From NCBI GenBank assembly GCA_002411365.1, contig DHSD01000030.1, forward strand, positions 96,923 to 160,922: 64,000 nucleotides of DNA, in the 5' to 3' direction. Made by a program: the position numbers and the translations under genes. The DNA is from Ruminococcaceae bacterium UBA5295. GTDB lineage: Bacteria > Bacillota > Clostridia > Oscillospirales > Acutalibacteraceae. Under the pieces are notes generated by a model. It was given only the letters and a program-made list of their open reading frames with translations. It had not been told where the DNA came from and searched no databases. Below are positions 7,365-18,000 of this stretch, piece by piece (positions within the stretch are counted from its first letter, which is position 1; the number at the start of each line of letters is the position of its first letter).

Positions 7365-8969
7365 CTACCTGTCCCATTTATCACAGAGGGCAATTATCTG
7401 GTCGGCAAAGCGCGCGATGTCTTTGTTTGCACAGCCTTCGTTGTGCTGGATCACGCGCAGCAGGCGCTGCCCTGCAGAAAACAGGCGGCCAAAAGCTGAA
7501 GTGCCTTTGCCTGCGCCGCGCACAGGGTGAAGTTTTTCGGGTGCAATGCCTTCGTCGATTATCTTGTCGGCCGTAAGGTCTGCCACTGCCTTAAAATTAG
7601 GGACGTATGAATGATATCCGCGCCGCGCAAGTTCTTCTGAAAATTCTTCTGCAGTAAGCTGCTCGCCATGTACAAGGAAAACACATTCCGGTTTATGCTG
7701 AAATGCATTCAGCCAGCGCAGGAGGCCGGTTCTGTCTGCATGTCCGGAAAGGGCTTTGAAGTTATAGATTTTAGCTGCGACAGCAATTTCTTCACCAAAC
7801 AGCTTGACTTTTTTCACACCATCTATAAGCATGCGCCCAAGCGTGCCCTCGGCCTGATAGCCCACAAATACGATTGAGCATTCCGGACGCCAAAGGTTAT
7901 GCTTCAAGTGATGCCTAATCCGTCCAGCTTCACACATGCCACTCGACGATATTATCACTTTTGGCGATATGTCATCATTAAGTGCGCGTGACTCCTCAAC
8001 CGATTCACATGTGTGCAGGTTAGTGAAAAGCAGAGGATTGAAGCCATCTTTCATAACACGAACCGTGTCATCATCGGCATACCCTGCGAGGTTGCCGCTG
8101 TAAACCTTCGTTGCCTCAGACGCCAAAGGGCTGTCTACATATACCGGAAAATCAGGCACACTTTTTACAATATGCTTTGCCTTCATTTCACGGATATAAT
8201 AAAGCAATTCCTGTGTGCGGCCTACGGCAAAGCTTGGTATAACTACGTTGCCGCCTGCGGCAAACGTATCGTTAAACACTTTTGCAAGCTGAGGTATATA
8301 ATTTGCAATCGGGTCATGTTCACGGTTGCCATATGTAGATTCCATCACAACATAGTCTGCTTCTGAAATATACTGCGGGTCACGTATAATCGGCTGATTA
8401 AGGTTGCCAATGTCGCCAGAAAAGACTATTTTTTTCGTCTCACCATTTTCAGTAATCCAGATTTCAATTGAAGCGGAACCAAGAAGATGGCCTGCATCCA
8501 CCATCCTGAATTTTATACCTTCGCACAGCTGAACTGTTTCGCCATATTGGCACGGCACAAGATGGCCGGAAACGGCTTCAGCGTCTTCTATTGTATAAAG
8601 CGGTTCCCTTATTTCCTTTCCGGCACGGCGCCCTTTGCGGTTAGCTGCATCAGCATCCATCATCTGTATGTGCGCGCTGTCACGCAGCATGATTGAAAGC
8701 AGGTCGCAAGTCGCGCCTGTAGCATAGATCTTCCCTTCAAACCCGTTTTTCACAAGCAGCGGCAGGCGTCCGCTGTGGTCAATATGCGCATGCGTAACAA
8801 GTACATAATCTATCTGAGAAGGGCAAAACGGTAATTTCCTGTTTTCTTCATCGCCAGCACCTTCACCTTCATAGAGGCCGCAGTCAACTAAAATTTTTTT
8901 ACCGCATGCCTCGAGGCAATGGCAGCTGCCTGTAACCACTTTATCGGCTCCGTAAAAAACAAGTTGCAT
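7365..8969 (-). CDS. MBL-fold beta-CASP metallo-hydrolase (RNA-processing type)
   Basis: 534 aa. The metallo-beta-lactamase motifs are complete: VTHAHIDHSGRLP (motif 2), DAGHLLGSASIE, VFSGDIG, and in the beta-CASP part STYGNREH, PSFAVGRTQELLYYI, SSSGMCEAGRI and the late ALSGHADRTGLL. This is the CPSF-73/RNase-J-like superfamily acting on nucleic acids; the exact substrate is unknown. About 85 residues beyond the core form a C-terminal extension. The start at 8969 is preferred over an upstream frame extension because AAGGGGAAG lies just before it and MQLVFYGADKVVTGSC is the family N-terminus. Convergent with ogt. Confidence 0.88.
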   Translation of the reverse strand: MQLVFYGADKVVTGSCHCLEACGKKILVDCGLYEGEGAGDEENRKLPFCPSQIDYVLVTHAHIDHSGRLPLLVKNGFEGKIYATGATCDLLSIMLRDSAHIQMMDADAANRKGRRAGKEIREPLYTIEDAEAVSGHLVPCQYGETVQLCEGIKFRMVDAGHLLGSASIEIWITENGETKKIVFSGDIGNLNQPIIRDPQYISEADYVVMESTYGNREHDPIANYIPQLAKVFNDTFAAGGNVVIPSFAVGRTQELLYYIREMKAKHIVKSVPDFPVYVDSPLASEATKVYSGNLAGYADDDTVRVMKDGFNPLLFTNLHTCESVEESRALNDDISPKVIISSSGMCEAGRIRHHLKHNLWRPECSIVFVGYQAEGTLGRMLIDGVKKVKLFGEEIAVAAKIYNFKALSGHADRTGLLRWLNAFQHKPECVFLVHGEQLTAEEFSEELARRGYHSYVPNFKAVADLTADKIIDEGIAPEKLHPVRGAGKGTSAFGRLFSAGQRLLRVIQHNEGCANKDIARFADQIIALCDKWDR

Positions 8970-9129
8970 TTCTTCCCCTTTCCCTGCAGAAACAGGAAAA
9001 CTATAATTTAAAATACTTTTCCTGCCGGCGTGCAAAGCCGCGACCACAGGTTTAAAGATTAATTTTATGGATTCATTATAACATATTTAAAAAAGAAGCC
9101 CTATAAAATCTCATGGCACATTTATTTCA

Positions 9130-9165
9130 GTACAAAGGCCCTTCGCCATTGAAGAGCCTTTGTAC
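9130..9165 (-). terminator. Hairpin downstream of leuS
   Basis: Ten-bp perfect stem GTACAAAGGC/GCCTTTGTAC with an inner CTTC/GAAG pair, 24 bp after the leuS stop. The T-run is poor on the minus strand, so termination or 3'-end stabilisation are both possible. Confidence 0.5.
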
Positions 9166-9188
9166 ATTTTATATTTACAGAAAAAGAC

Positions 9189-11597
9189 TTACCTGACAAC
9201 TAAATTGACAAGCTTACCAGGGACATAAATCTCCTTTAAAATATTTTTCCCTGCTATGCCTGCAGCAATCTTTTCATTTGCTTTTGCGGCCTGCAGTACC
9301 TGTTCTTTAGAGATATCTGACGGCACGACAATATGCGCACGGACTTTGCCATTCAGCTGAATGGCAATCTCCACAGATGCATCTACGCATTTGGATTCAT
9401 CATATTTTGGCCAAGGTTGCTGGCATACCATGCCCTTGCCAAGTTTCTGCACCGACCACACCTCTTCACATACATGCGGTGCAAAGAGGTTAAGCAGAAG
9501 GGTGAAAATACGCAGCTCGCCCCGCGTTACGTTCCCAACAGCGGTTATGTCGTTAATAAGCGTCATAAGTGTTGCAATGGCTGTGTTGAACTTAAGGTTC
9601 TCGACATCCTCACCGATTTTTTTAATAGCCTTGTTAAACGGAATTTCAAGCTTGCTGCGCACTTCTTCCCCATCGCAGAGGATATCCTGCAGGTTCCAGT
9701 AGCGCTCAACAAAGCGGCGGCATCCTTTGATGCCATGTGTGCTCCACGGTGCGGCTTTTTCAAAATCGCCTATAAACATTTCATAAAGCCTCAGTGTGTC
9801 GGCACCACATTCATTCACAATATCGTCAGGATTTACGACGTTGCCGCGAGATTTGCTCATCTTTTCACCATTTTCACCGAGTATCATCCCATGACTTGTA
9901 CGCTTTTTATACGGTTCAGGCGTTGGCACCTCGCCTATATCATAGAGGAATTTATACCAGAAACGGCTGTAAAGCAGGTGAAGCGTCGTGTGCTCCATGC
10001 CGCCATTGTACCAGTCAACAGGCATCCAGTAGTTAAGCGCTTTCTTGCTTGCAAAACGCTCCTTATTGTGAGGGTCCGTATAGCGCAGAAAATACCACGA
10101 AGAACCTGCCCACTGCGGCATGGTGTCAGTTTCACGCTCTGCAGGTCCACCGCATTGTGGGCATGTTGTATTCACCCAATCTGTCATCTTTGCAAGAGGA
10201 GATTCGCCATCGTTTGTCAGTTCATATGATTTCACCTCTGGCAGGCGCAACGGTAATTGGGATTCTGGCACCGGCACATATCCGCATTTTGGGCACTTGA
10301 CTATCGGGATTGGTTCACCCCAATAGCGCTGGCGCGAAAATACCCAGTCGCGTAGTTTGTAGTTGACCTTTCTGCGCCCAATTTTCTTTTCTTCAAGATA
10401 ATACGCTATTTCCTTTTTTGCTTCATTAACAGTTAAGCCGTTAAGGAAGCCGGAATTGACAAGTACACCTGTTGTACAGTCAGTAAACGCTTCCTTCTCA
10501 ACATTTCCGCCCTTTACAACTTCAATTATCGGCAGACCGAATTTCTTAGCGAAATCCCAGTCACGCGTGTCGTGTGCAGGCACAGCCATAATAGCTCCCG
10601 TGCCATAAGACATAAGGACATAATCAGAAATAAAGATGGGGATTTTCTTGCCGCTTGCAGGATTTACAGCCATTACCCCGTCGATCCTCACGCCTGTTTT
10701 ATCTTTTACAAGCTCTGTGCGCTCAAAGTCCGATTTTCTTGCCGCTTTTTCCTGATAAGCGCGAATCTCGTCCATATTATGGATAAGGCCGGCCCACTTC
10801 TCGAGATAAGGGTGCTCCGGTGAAAGCACCATATATGTCACGCCGAAAAGTGTATCCGGGCGTGTTGTGTAAACAGTAAGTTTGTCGCCTGCCGTTGTGG
10901 TAAAATCAATTTCGGCGCCAGTTGAGCGGCCTATCCAATTGCGCTCCTGCGCCTTTACGCGCTCCGGATAATCCACAAGGTCAAGGTCATCGATAAGCTT
11001 CTGTGCATAATCCGTGATTTTCAGCATCCACTGCGATTTTATCTTGCGCACTACAGGGCTTCCGCAGCGCTCGCAGACACCGTTAACAACTTCTTCGTTT
11101 GCAAGCACGCATTTGCATGAGGTGCACCAGTTAACGGCCATCTTTTTCTTATATGCAAGGCCGTGTTTAAAAAGCTGTAGAAAAATCCACTGTGTCCATT
11201 TGTAATATTCAGGGTCTGTAGTGTTGATTTCACGCGTCCAGTCAAACGAAAGGCCAAGGGATTTAAGCTGCTCTTTAAAGCGTGCAATATTCTTTTTGGT
11301 AACTATTGCGGGGTGAATGTGATTTTTTATGGCATAGTTCTCACTCGGCAACCCAAATGCATCCCAACCTATCGGATAAAGGACATTATACCCCTGCATA
11401 CGGCGTTTGCGCGCGATAATATCCATTGCCGTGTAAGAGCGCGGATGACCAACATGAAGGCCCTGACCTGACGGATAAGGGAATTCAATCAGAGCGTAAT
11501 ATTTCGGCTTCGAGTAATCGTCGGAAGCATGGAAAACGCCCGATTTTTCCCATTCTGTCTGCCACTTTTTTTCAATCTTTTTCGGATCGTATTTCAT
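9189..11597 (-). CDS. leuS: Leucyl-tRNA synthetase
   Basis: 802 aa. Charges tRNA-Leu. The class I signature appears as HVGHPRSYTAMD (HIGH variant) and GEKMSKSRGNVV (KMSKS). The CP1 editing domain is present (TTRPDTLFGVTYMVLSPEHP, and GAIMAVPAHDTRDWDFA with the editing Asp). A zinc ribbon CTSCKCVLANEEV...CERCG precedes it. Length fits bacterial LeuRS. ATG follows AGGGGCG. It is the last gene of the long minus-strand run. No T-box leader is possible in the 47-bp gap before it. Confidence 0.97.
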   Translation of the reverse strand: MKYDPKKIEKKWQTEWEKSGVFHASDDYSKPKYYALIEFPYPSGQGLHVGHPRSYTAMDIIARKRRMQGYNVLYPIGWDAFGLPSENYAIKNHIHPAIVTKKNIARFKEQLKSLGLSFDWTREINTTDPEYYKWTQWIFLQLFKHGLAYKKKMAVNWCTSCKCVLANEEVVNGVCERCGSPVVRKIKSQWMLKITDYAQKLIDDLDLVDYPERVKAQERNWIGRSTGAEIDFTTTAGDKLTVYTTRPDTLFGVTYMVLSPEHPYLEKWAGLIHNMDEIRAYQEKAARKSDFERTELVKDKTGVRIDGVMAVNPASGKKIPIFISDYVLMSYGTGAIMAVPAHDTRDWDFAKKFGLPIIEVVKGGNVEKEAFTDCTTGVLVNSGFLNGLTVNEAKKEIAYYLEEKKIGRRKVNYKLRDWVFSRQRYWGEPIPIVKCPKCGYVPVPESQLPLRLPEVKSYELTNDGESPLAKMTDWVNTTCPQCGGPAERETDTMPQWAGSSWYFLRYTDPHNKERFASKKALNYWMPVDWYNGGMEHTTLHLLYSRFWYKFLYDIGEVPTPEPYKKRTSHGMILGENGEKMSKSRGNVVNPDDIVNECGADTLRLYEMFIGDFEKAAPWSTHGIKGCRRFVERYWNLQDILCDGEEVRSKLEIPFNKAIKKIGEDVENLKFNTAIATLMTLINDITAVGNVTRGELRIFTLLLNLFAPHVCEEVWSVQKLGKGMVCQQPWPKYDESKCVDASVEIAIQLNGKVRAHIVVPSDISKEQVLQAAKANEKIAAGIAGKNILKEIYVPGKLVNLVVR

Positions 11598-11644
11598 TTT
11601 ATTCGCCCCTGTATATTTAAATATGGAAAAAGCTGATTTTTAAA

Positions 11645-12004
11645 TCATGGCTTAAGCAAACCAGAAACATCAACCGTTTCACCATCGCGCCACAGCCTGT
11701 CGAGGTCGTAGTAGCTCCGTGAGGCCTCGGTAAACACATGCACAACAACACTGCCGTAGTCAAGAAGAATCCATGAGTTTGAGCCGTAGCCTTCTTTATG
11801 AAGAGGCACTGTGCCATCTTTTTCCTTAAGCCTAAACTCAACTTCATCGGCAAGCGCTTTTACATGCGTGCTCCCTGTGCCTGTTGCAATTACAAAATAA
11901 TCTGCCAGAGTTGAAATATCACTGATTTTAATCAGCTTCAGGTTTTCGGCTTTCTTGGAATCAAGAATTTGCACCGCAGACTCAGCAAGCTCAAGTGGTG
12001 ACAT
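11645..12004 (-). CDS. rsfS: Ribosomal silencing factor RsfS
   Basis: 119 aa. Binds L14 on the 50S subunit and blocks subunit joining in nutrient limitation. The family core is clear: DISTLADYFVIATGTGSTHVKA, LHKEGYGSNSWILLDYGSVVVHVF, YYDLDRLW. Three upstream in-frame TTG codons are ignored because AGAAGG sits nine bases before the ATG at 12004. Follows yqeK and nadD, the common Firmicutes order nadD-yqeK-rsfS. Confidence 0.93.
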   Translation of the reverse strand: MSPLELAESAVQILDSKKAENLKLIKISDISTLADYFVIATGTGSTHVKALADEVEFRLKEKDGTVPLHKEGYGSNSWILLDYGSVVVHVFTEASRSYYDLDRLWRDGETVDVSGLLKP

Positions 12005-12030
12005 CAACAACAACCTTCTTTACGAAATTT

Positions 12031-12603
12031 TTATCTCTTGCCATATGCAAGCGCCGTTTGGTTATAAGCGGCTATAGTATCCGGATGTATAGGCTTCATC
12101 TCGCCGGCAAGGTCAGCAATTGTGTAGGAAAATCCTTCCACCATTGCTTTTTCGAGGCTTATATCTGCCGCCTTGCGCAGGTTTTCAACACCCGGATAAT
12201 CACGGTCTTCGGAAATAAAATCAGCAATAAACAGGATCTTGTCCATCAAAGTCATGTCTTTCCTGCCCGTAGTGTGGTAACGCACAGCATCAAGGATTTC
12301 CTGGTCATTTATGTGCAGTTCGGTTTTAATGTAAGCTGCACCGAGCATTGCGTGCCAAAGTTTTTGCGCCGAGCGCTCAACATCAGTAAGTTTAATGCCA
12401 TAATGTTCCATTCTTTCAAGCTGCTGCTCGGGAGGCAGATCTTTCATAATATCATGCAGTATCCCTGCCGTCTCTGCTTTTTGCGGGTCTGCGTTATATT
12501 TAAGCGCAAGGCGCTTTGCTGCCTGTGAAACGCAGATGGAATGATGATATCTTTTTTTACTTAAAAATGGTTTGATTATTGCTTTATATCCTTCAATATC
12601 CAT
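12031..12603 (-). CDS. yqeK: HD-domain hydrolase, YqeK-type Ap4A hydrolase
   Basis: 190 aa. YqeK proteins split diadenosine tetraphosphate symmetrically. The HD-domain residues are visible: YHHSICVSQAAKRLA, AGILHDIMKDLP, LWHAMLGA, and ILFIADFISEDRDYPGVE. ATG at 12603 has GGAG eight bases upstream, inside the nadD stop region; an in-frame GTG at 12612 is the alternative. Lies between nadD and rsfS. Confidence 0.9.
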   Translation of the reverse strand: MDIEGYKAIIKPFLSKKRYHHSICVSQAAKRLALKYNADPQKAETAGILHDIMKDLPPEQQLERMEHYGIKLTDVERSAQKLWHAMLGAAYIKTELHINDQEILDAVRYHTTGRKDMTLMDKILFIADFISEDRDYPGVENLRKAADISLEKAMVEGFSYTIADLAGEMKPIHPDTIAAYNQTALAYGKR

Positions 12604-12608
12604 GATAT

Positions 12609-13211
12609 TCACTCCATATACAATCGGTTTTCAAGTATATAACGTTCAACTTTTTTAGGCACGAGCGATGAAATGCTTCTTCCGGCTTTTACAGCTTCAC
12701 GCACAATTGTTGAAGAAACAGGCAGGTACGAAATATCCTCAATAAAGGTTCTTACGCCCTTTTCCGCAAGATGGGAAGCGTAACTTTTAAGCCTGCTGCG
12801 CTTAGAAGAGCTGCGCGGGGCAGCACACACAGTAGCGAGGCGGAATATGGTCTGAGGGTCGTGCCACTGCTCAAGAGTAAGGAACATATCTTCCCCCATC
12901 AGCAGAAAAAGTTCCGCATCGGGGTAAATCAGCTTAAGCTGCTCCAGCGTTTCAGACGTATAACTCGCCCCGCCCCGCCGTATCTCAATGTTGCTTACCT
13001 GAAAGATATGATTTTCTTCTGCTGCCATGCGGCACATTTTAAGGCGTCTGGCAGCAGGCGCAAGGTCCGGCGCTTGCTTATGAGGAGGTATATTAGCCGG
13101 TATGAAAATGACTTTGTCAGCTTTTAAGCGCTTTGCAAATTCTCCTGCAATATGAAGATGGCCATTATGGATTGGATTAAACGTGCCGCCAAACACTGCT
13201 ATTTTCTGCAT
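12609..13211 (-). CDS. nadD: Nicotinate-nucleotide adenylyltransferase
   Basis: 200 aa. Forms nicotinate adenine dinucleotide in NAD synthesis. The nucleotidyltransferase motif is VFGGTFNPIHNGHL; ISYLPVSSTIVREAVKAG is the C-terminal ISSTxIR motif. ATG at 13211 (MQKIAVFGG) is preferred over a TTG six codons upstream. With nadK about 38 kb further on, this is one of two NAD(P) pathway genes in the window. Confidence 0.95.
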   Translation of the reverse strand: MQKIAVFGGTFNPIHNGHLHIAGEFAKRLKADKVIFIPANIPPHKQAPDLAPAARRLKMCRMAAEENHIFQVSNIEIRRGGASYTSETLEQLKLIYPDAELFLLMGEDMFLTLEQWHDPQTIFRLATVCAAPRSSSKRSRLKSYASHLAEKGVRTFIEDISYLPVSSTIVREAVKAGRSISSLVPKKVERYILENRLYME

Positions 13212-13246
13212 ATCTTCACCGTGGTTCAAGTATTATTTTTATCATA

Positions 13247-13552
13247 TTACTTTTTTCGCCGTTTGGGAAGTATAATCTTTGGATTTTTTTCATTTTTACG
13301 GTATAAAATGAACTTTGATCCTATGACCTGGACCGTCTCGGCCGATGTTTCGGTAGAAATGCGCTCTGATGCTTCAGATGACGTTACAGGCGAAGTCTCA
13401 AGCACACGCCCTTTAATAAGCTCACGTGCTTTAAGGGCGTCATTTGCCTGTCGGACTATTTCAGGGTTTAAGCCACTTTTCCCCACTGTGAGAATTGTTT
13501 CAAGCCCGTTTGAAAGAGAGCGCAGGTAAGCGCGTTGTTTACTGTTCAGCAT
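13247..13552 (-). CDS. yhbY: CRM-domain RNA-binding protein, YhbY family
   Basis: 101 aa. A single CRM domain (LNSKQRAYLRSLSNGLETIL, VGKSGLNPEIVRQANDAL) that associates with pre-50S ribosomal particles in other bacteria. The C-terminus is basic (PKIILPKRRKK). It overlaps the end of rdgB by 14 bp, so the two are probably coupled in translation. Confidence 0.9.
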   Translation of the reverse strand: MLNSKQRAYLRSLSNGLETILTVGKSGLNPEIVRQANDALKARELIKGRVLETSPVTSSEASERISTETSAETVQVIGSKFILYRKNEKNPKIILPKRRKK

Positions 13553-14132
13553 AAATTGCTCCTTTGTATTTTTTTAGTTTTTCAGCAAAAATTCTGAGTG
13601 CTTTTCCGCGGTGGCTGATTTTATCTTTTTCTTCCCCTGAAATTTCTGCGAATGTACTGTCACCAACGAGGAAAACCGGGTCATAGCCAAATCCGTCATT
13701 TCCGCGCGGCTCGAATGCAATTTTTCCCTTGCATTCCCCCTGTGCCGTTATTTTATCCCCGTTCGGAAAAGCGCAGCATATTGAGCATACAAATTTTGCC
13801 GTACGCGAATTTACCGGCACATTTTTAAGGTTTTGCAGAAGCTTATTTATGCGGTCTTCATCTGTAGCGCCATCACCGGCATAACGCGCTGAGTAAACAC
13901 CAGGCGCACCACCGAGGGCATCAACCGAAAGGCCGGAATCATCCGCAACAGCCGCCATGCCCGTTGCCCTGCACGCGGATGCGGCTTTGATGTACGCATT
14001 TTCGGCAAACGTTTTCCCTGTTTCATCAACTTCCGGAAGTTTTGCCGCAGAAACTTTTACATCAAGCGGTGCAAGGATACGCTGAAACTCACAAACTTTG
14101 TTCTTATTGTGCGTTGCGATTATCAATTCCAT
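13539..14132 (-). CDS. rdgB: Non-canonical purine NTP pyrophosphatase (RdgB/HAM1)
   Basis: 197 aa. Removes ITP, dITP and XTP from nucleotide pools. Family motifs: IIATHNKNKVCEFQRIL at the N-terminus, ADDSGLSVDALGGAPGVYSAR, GNDGFGYDPVF and SHRGKALR. It lies directly downstream of ftsY (3-bp gap) and overlaps yhbY. Confidence 0.95.
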   Translation of the reverse strand: MELIIATHNKNKVCEFQRILAPLDVKVSAAKLPEVDETGKTFAENAYIKAASACRATGMAAVADDSGLSVDALGGAPGVYSARYAGDGATDEDRINKLLQNLKNVPVNSRTAKFVCSICCAFPNGDKITAQGECKGKIAFEPRGNDGFGYDPVFLVGDSTFAEISGEEKDKISHRGKALRIFAEKLKKYKGAIYAEQ

Positions 14133-14135
14133 GCT

Positions 14136-15050
14136 TCACTCCTGCTTTGCAAAAAGCGCTTCGGAAAACTCATCGGCATTAAACGGCTGCAGGTCGTCCA
14201 CCTGTTCGCCCACGCCAATAAATTTTACAGGAATTCCAAGTTCTTCGCGCACAGCGAGTATAACACCGCCGCGCGGTGTACCGTCAAGCTTTGTGAGCAC
14301 AATACCTGTAACGTCGGCAACATTTTTAAATTCACGTGCCTGGTTTACGGCATTCTGACCCGTTGTCGCATCAAGCACCAGAAGGACTTCACGCGCGCAG
14401 TCCGGCGCTTCGCGCTCAATTACACGGTTCATCTTTGCAAGCTCCTGCATAAGGTTTTTCTTGTTGTGCAGCCTTCCGGCTGTGTCGCAGATTACAACGT
14501 CGGCGCCTCTTGCTTTTGCCGCCGCAATCGAATCAAACACAACCGAAGCGGGGTCGCTCCCCTGAGGCTGGCTTACCATTTCTGCGCCTGCGCGCTCTGC
14601 CCAGATGCCGAGCTGCTCCACCGCCGCAGCGCGGAAAGTATCCGCTGCGCCGAGAATCACTTTTTTGCCCTGCCCTGTGAGCATTGCTGCAATTTTCCCT
14701 ATCGTTGTCGTTTTCCCTACGCCGTTCACTCCGATTACGAGTATTACCGAAGGCTTAGTGCTAAGGTTAAGTCCTTCGCCGCCGCGCAGCATATCAGCTA
14801 TGATTTTTTTCAGCATATCTTCAATTTTTGCCGGATCTTTTATGCCTTGTTCCTTAACCTGTTTCCGGAGTTCAGAGCATATATGCTCCGACGTTGCCAC
14901 TCCCACGTCGCCCATGACGAGCAGCTCTTCGAGCTCCTCGAAAAGTTCTTCGTCGATTTTTGTAAAGGAATGCAGCATCGATGTAACCGACGCGCTCATG
15001 CTCTCCCGTGTTTTTTTCAGGCCGGCCTTTATTTTTGCAAACAGTCCCAT
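14136..15050 (-). CDS. ftsY: Signal recognition particle receptor FtsY
   Basis: 304 aa. GTPase that docks SRP-ribosome complexes at the membrane. It has the N domain (FEELEELLVMGDVGVATSE) and G domain with GVNGVGKTTTIGKIA (G1), GAADTFRAAAVEQL, CDTAGRLHNKKNLM, TKLDGTPRGG and GVGEQVDDLQPFNADEFSEAL. The acidic A domain seen in enterics is absent, as usual in Firmicutes. Order smc-ftsY is conserved in this phylum. Confidence 0.97.
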   Translation of the reverse strand: MGLFAKIKAGLKKTRESMSASVTSMLHSFTKIDEELFEELEELLVMGDVGVATSEHICSELRKQVKEQGIKDPAKIEDMLKKIIADMLRGGEGLNLSTKPSVILVIGVNGVGKTTTIGKIAAMLTGQGKKVILGAADTFRAAAVEQLGIWAERAGAEMVSQPQGSDPASVVFDSIAAAKARGADVVICDTAGRLHNKKNLMQELAKMNRVIEREAPDCAREVLLVLDATTGQNAVNQAREFKNVADVTGIVLTKLDGTPRGGVILAVREELGIPVKFIGVGEQVDDLQPFNADEFSEALFAKQE

Positions 15051-15071
15051 GCGGTTTTTCTCCTTTCGGAT

Positions 15072-18000
15072 TCACGCTTTTATACCTAATTTTGCTTCCA
15101 TCTGCGCAACAGGCATTTCAAGCAGTTTTGAAACACCTTCGTCCTGCATCGTCACGCCATAAAGGACATCTGCCCCCTCCATGCTGCCGCGCCGGTGCGT
15201 AATCAATATAAACTGTGTATGTTCCGTCATTCTTCTCAGATACGCTGCGAACCGTGCCACATTAACATCATCAAGAGCCGCCTCGATTTCGTCGAGGACG
15301 CAGAACGGAGGCGGGTTGACTTTCATTATTGCAAAATAAATTGCAATGGCTACAAGCGCCTTTTCACCACCGGAAAGCGCCTCAAGATGAGAAACGATTT
15401 TTCCCGGCGGCTGAACCGAAATCTCAATTCCGGAATTAAGCACATCGCCCGGATCCGTTAACGAGAGACTGCCCTTCCCGCCGCCAAAAAGATCTCTGAA
15501 CGTTTCACCGAAGTTTTTATTTATCTGCTGGAAGCGTTCCGTAAACAGCTCTTTCATCTGGCGCGTCAGGTTACCAATCAATTTGTTCAGCTCGTCTCGT
15601 GACTTCTCCACATCAGAAACCTGCTTTTTCAGGAACTCATAGCGCCCGCTCACTTCTTTGTATTCGTCAACCGCACCTACATTCACCGAGCCGAGACCTT
15701 TTATTTGGTTCTTTACAGTTTCCAGTTGCTTTTCGGCTTTTGCCCTGTCTCCAATCTTCATGCTGAACTGCTCTTCGGCTTCGCGCCGCGTGAGCTCATA
15801 TTCCTTCCAAAGCTGAGAAATAATGCTGTCATAAGACTTCTGCAGGCTTGCTTTCCGCTCCTCAAGCAGTGCAAGGTCATGGTTCACTTTTTCTTTCTCG
15901 TCAGACTTTTCCCGTTCATTAGCCCTTAGCTGAACCGACTGCTTTTCGAGCTCCATGCGGTGCTGGTTCATCTCCTCAACAGTGCCAGAGGATTTCTTTG
16001 CCTCATCGCGCATCGATTTTGCTTCTTCAGCAAGCGCTTTTATTTTTTCCTGCAAATTTTCCGTAGATACGTTTAAAGTGCGGATTTCTTCCTGCAGCGC
16101 GGTGATTTTTTCTTGATGGCTGCGCCCGCGCTCCTCGGCTTCGCGGATAGAATTTTCAAACGACTGGATATCTTTACGGGCAGCGAGCCTGTCAAGTTCT
16201 ATTTTACGTATCTTTTCTGCTATCTCGTCACATTTGCGGCTAAGGCCTTCGCGGTCACCGCTTGCCGCTGCAAGTTCCGCTTTCTGCTTTTCCGCTTCAC
16301 GCTGGAAACTCTCCGACTGAGCTTTTGCCTTCTCCCTCTCCGCGCGCTGGACTTTCAGGCGCGCTTCGGCTTTCTCAGCTTCTTTCTCAAGCGCTTCAAT
16401 ATCGCGCGCAGCAGACTTCAGCTCGGATTCGCTCCGGCGACATTCGGCATCAAGGCGGACTCGTTCTTCCTGCGCAGAGGAAAGTTCCCCTCTTGAACCT
16501 GAAAAGTCGGCTTCCGATGCAGATACCTCATCAGCGGCTTTTTTCGATGCTTCGGCTGCCGCTTTTGCACCGATGCGCAGCTTTTCAGCCTGTTCTTTAA
16601 TCTTCTCAATTTCAGCAGCACGGCTAATAAGGCCAGAGTTTCTGCCTTTTGAACCGCCGGTGAAAGAGCCGCCGACATTGACAACCTGGCCGTCCATAGT
16701 TACTACGCGGAATCTGTATCCATAAAGGCGCGCAATATATGAAGCACTGTCAAGATCTTCGGCTATCACTATGCGCCCAAGCAAAAAGCTGACTATGCCA
16801 CTGTATTCTTCATCGTACGTGCACAGTTCAGAAGCTATGCCGACATACCCACGGCATGAATCAAAGCCTGATTCACGTAGGCATCTTCCACGTATTGATG
16901 AAACAGGAAGGAAAGTAGCACGACCACCGTTTGTGCGTTTCAGAAAGGCTATGGCGCTCTTTGCGCCCTGCTCTGTCTCGACGACAATATTCTGCATTGA
17001 GGCGCCAAGCGCCGTTTCCATTGCTACAGCGTACTGCTCCGGCACGCGGATCAGGCGTGAAACAGGCCCACGGATTCCTGAAAGCTCACCATGCTCTGAG
17101 GCTTTCATAACAGATTTAACGCTGCCTAAAAAGCCCTCCATGTTTTGCTCCAGATCTTCCAGCAGTTTTACCCGCCGCAGCTGGGACTGCAGGTCAAGGT
17201 TTGCAGTATCGCTTTTTCGCTTTGCTTCTTCCCTGCGGCGGATACGGGCATCAAGCCGCATTTTATACCCGTTGACGCTATTTGCAAGGGACTTTATTTT
17301 TTCATCTGCAGCGCAGAGTTTCTGACGGTAAGACTCAGCATATTTTCCCGTCTCTTCTTTTTTCTTTGCTTTCTCAGCAAGACTTTGGCGAACGGAAGAA
17401 AGGCGCAGCTCAATCTCTGAAATTGTTGAAGCCGCCGTCACTTCCGCAACTTTTGCATCTGTTGCCTTAGCCGTAAGCTCGGCAATTTTCTGAGAATAAG
17501 CATCAATTTTTCCGGCAGTTTCATCTACGCCGCTTTTCAATTTCTCAAGCTCAACGCTGCCCGCATTAAAAGTCTTATCTTTTTCTTTTATGTACTCTGT
17601 GCGTTCTTTAAGATTTGATTTTTTCTCGGCAATTTCCTGCTGAACATCTATACCTGAGGCGCTGTTTTGCTTGACTTCTTCCTTGATGCGCCCTATGTTT
17701 TCATTATTATGGCGGATATCATTTTGCAGCACCGAAACTTCCCCGTCTTTCTGGACGGCCCCTTCTTCAAGGGAAGCGCATTTGCTGCGCACTTTGTCGG
17801 CCTCTGCTGCGCATGCGTTCGACTCCTGAAAAGTTTTCTCTATCTGGCTTTCAAGTTCCTGCACCGCTTTTCCTGATTCGTCATACTGGTTTTTTGCAAT
17901 GAGTATTTTATTTTCCTGCTCGTGCAGCATCTGGCCCGACCTGTTAAGGTCAAAAAGCCAAAGCCCAATCTCAAGCTCTTTTTTTTTGCCGGCAAGGCTT

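Noticed and set aside
9333..10229. 298-codon open frame on the plus strand
   Set aside because: It lies wholly inside leuS on the opposite strand, has no ribosome site and resembles no protein family; codon bias of leuS leaves this frame open by chance.
11598..11644. T-box leader for leuS
   Set aside because: Only 47 bp separate rsfS from leuS; there is no room for a T-box and no terminator hairpin.
14109..15089. 326-codon open frame on the plus strand
   Set aside because: Antisense shadow of ftsY with Cys/Arg/His-rich, non-protein-like composition.
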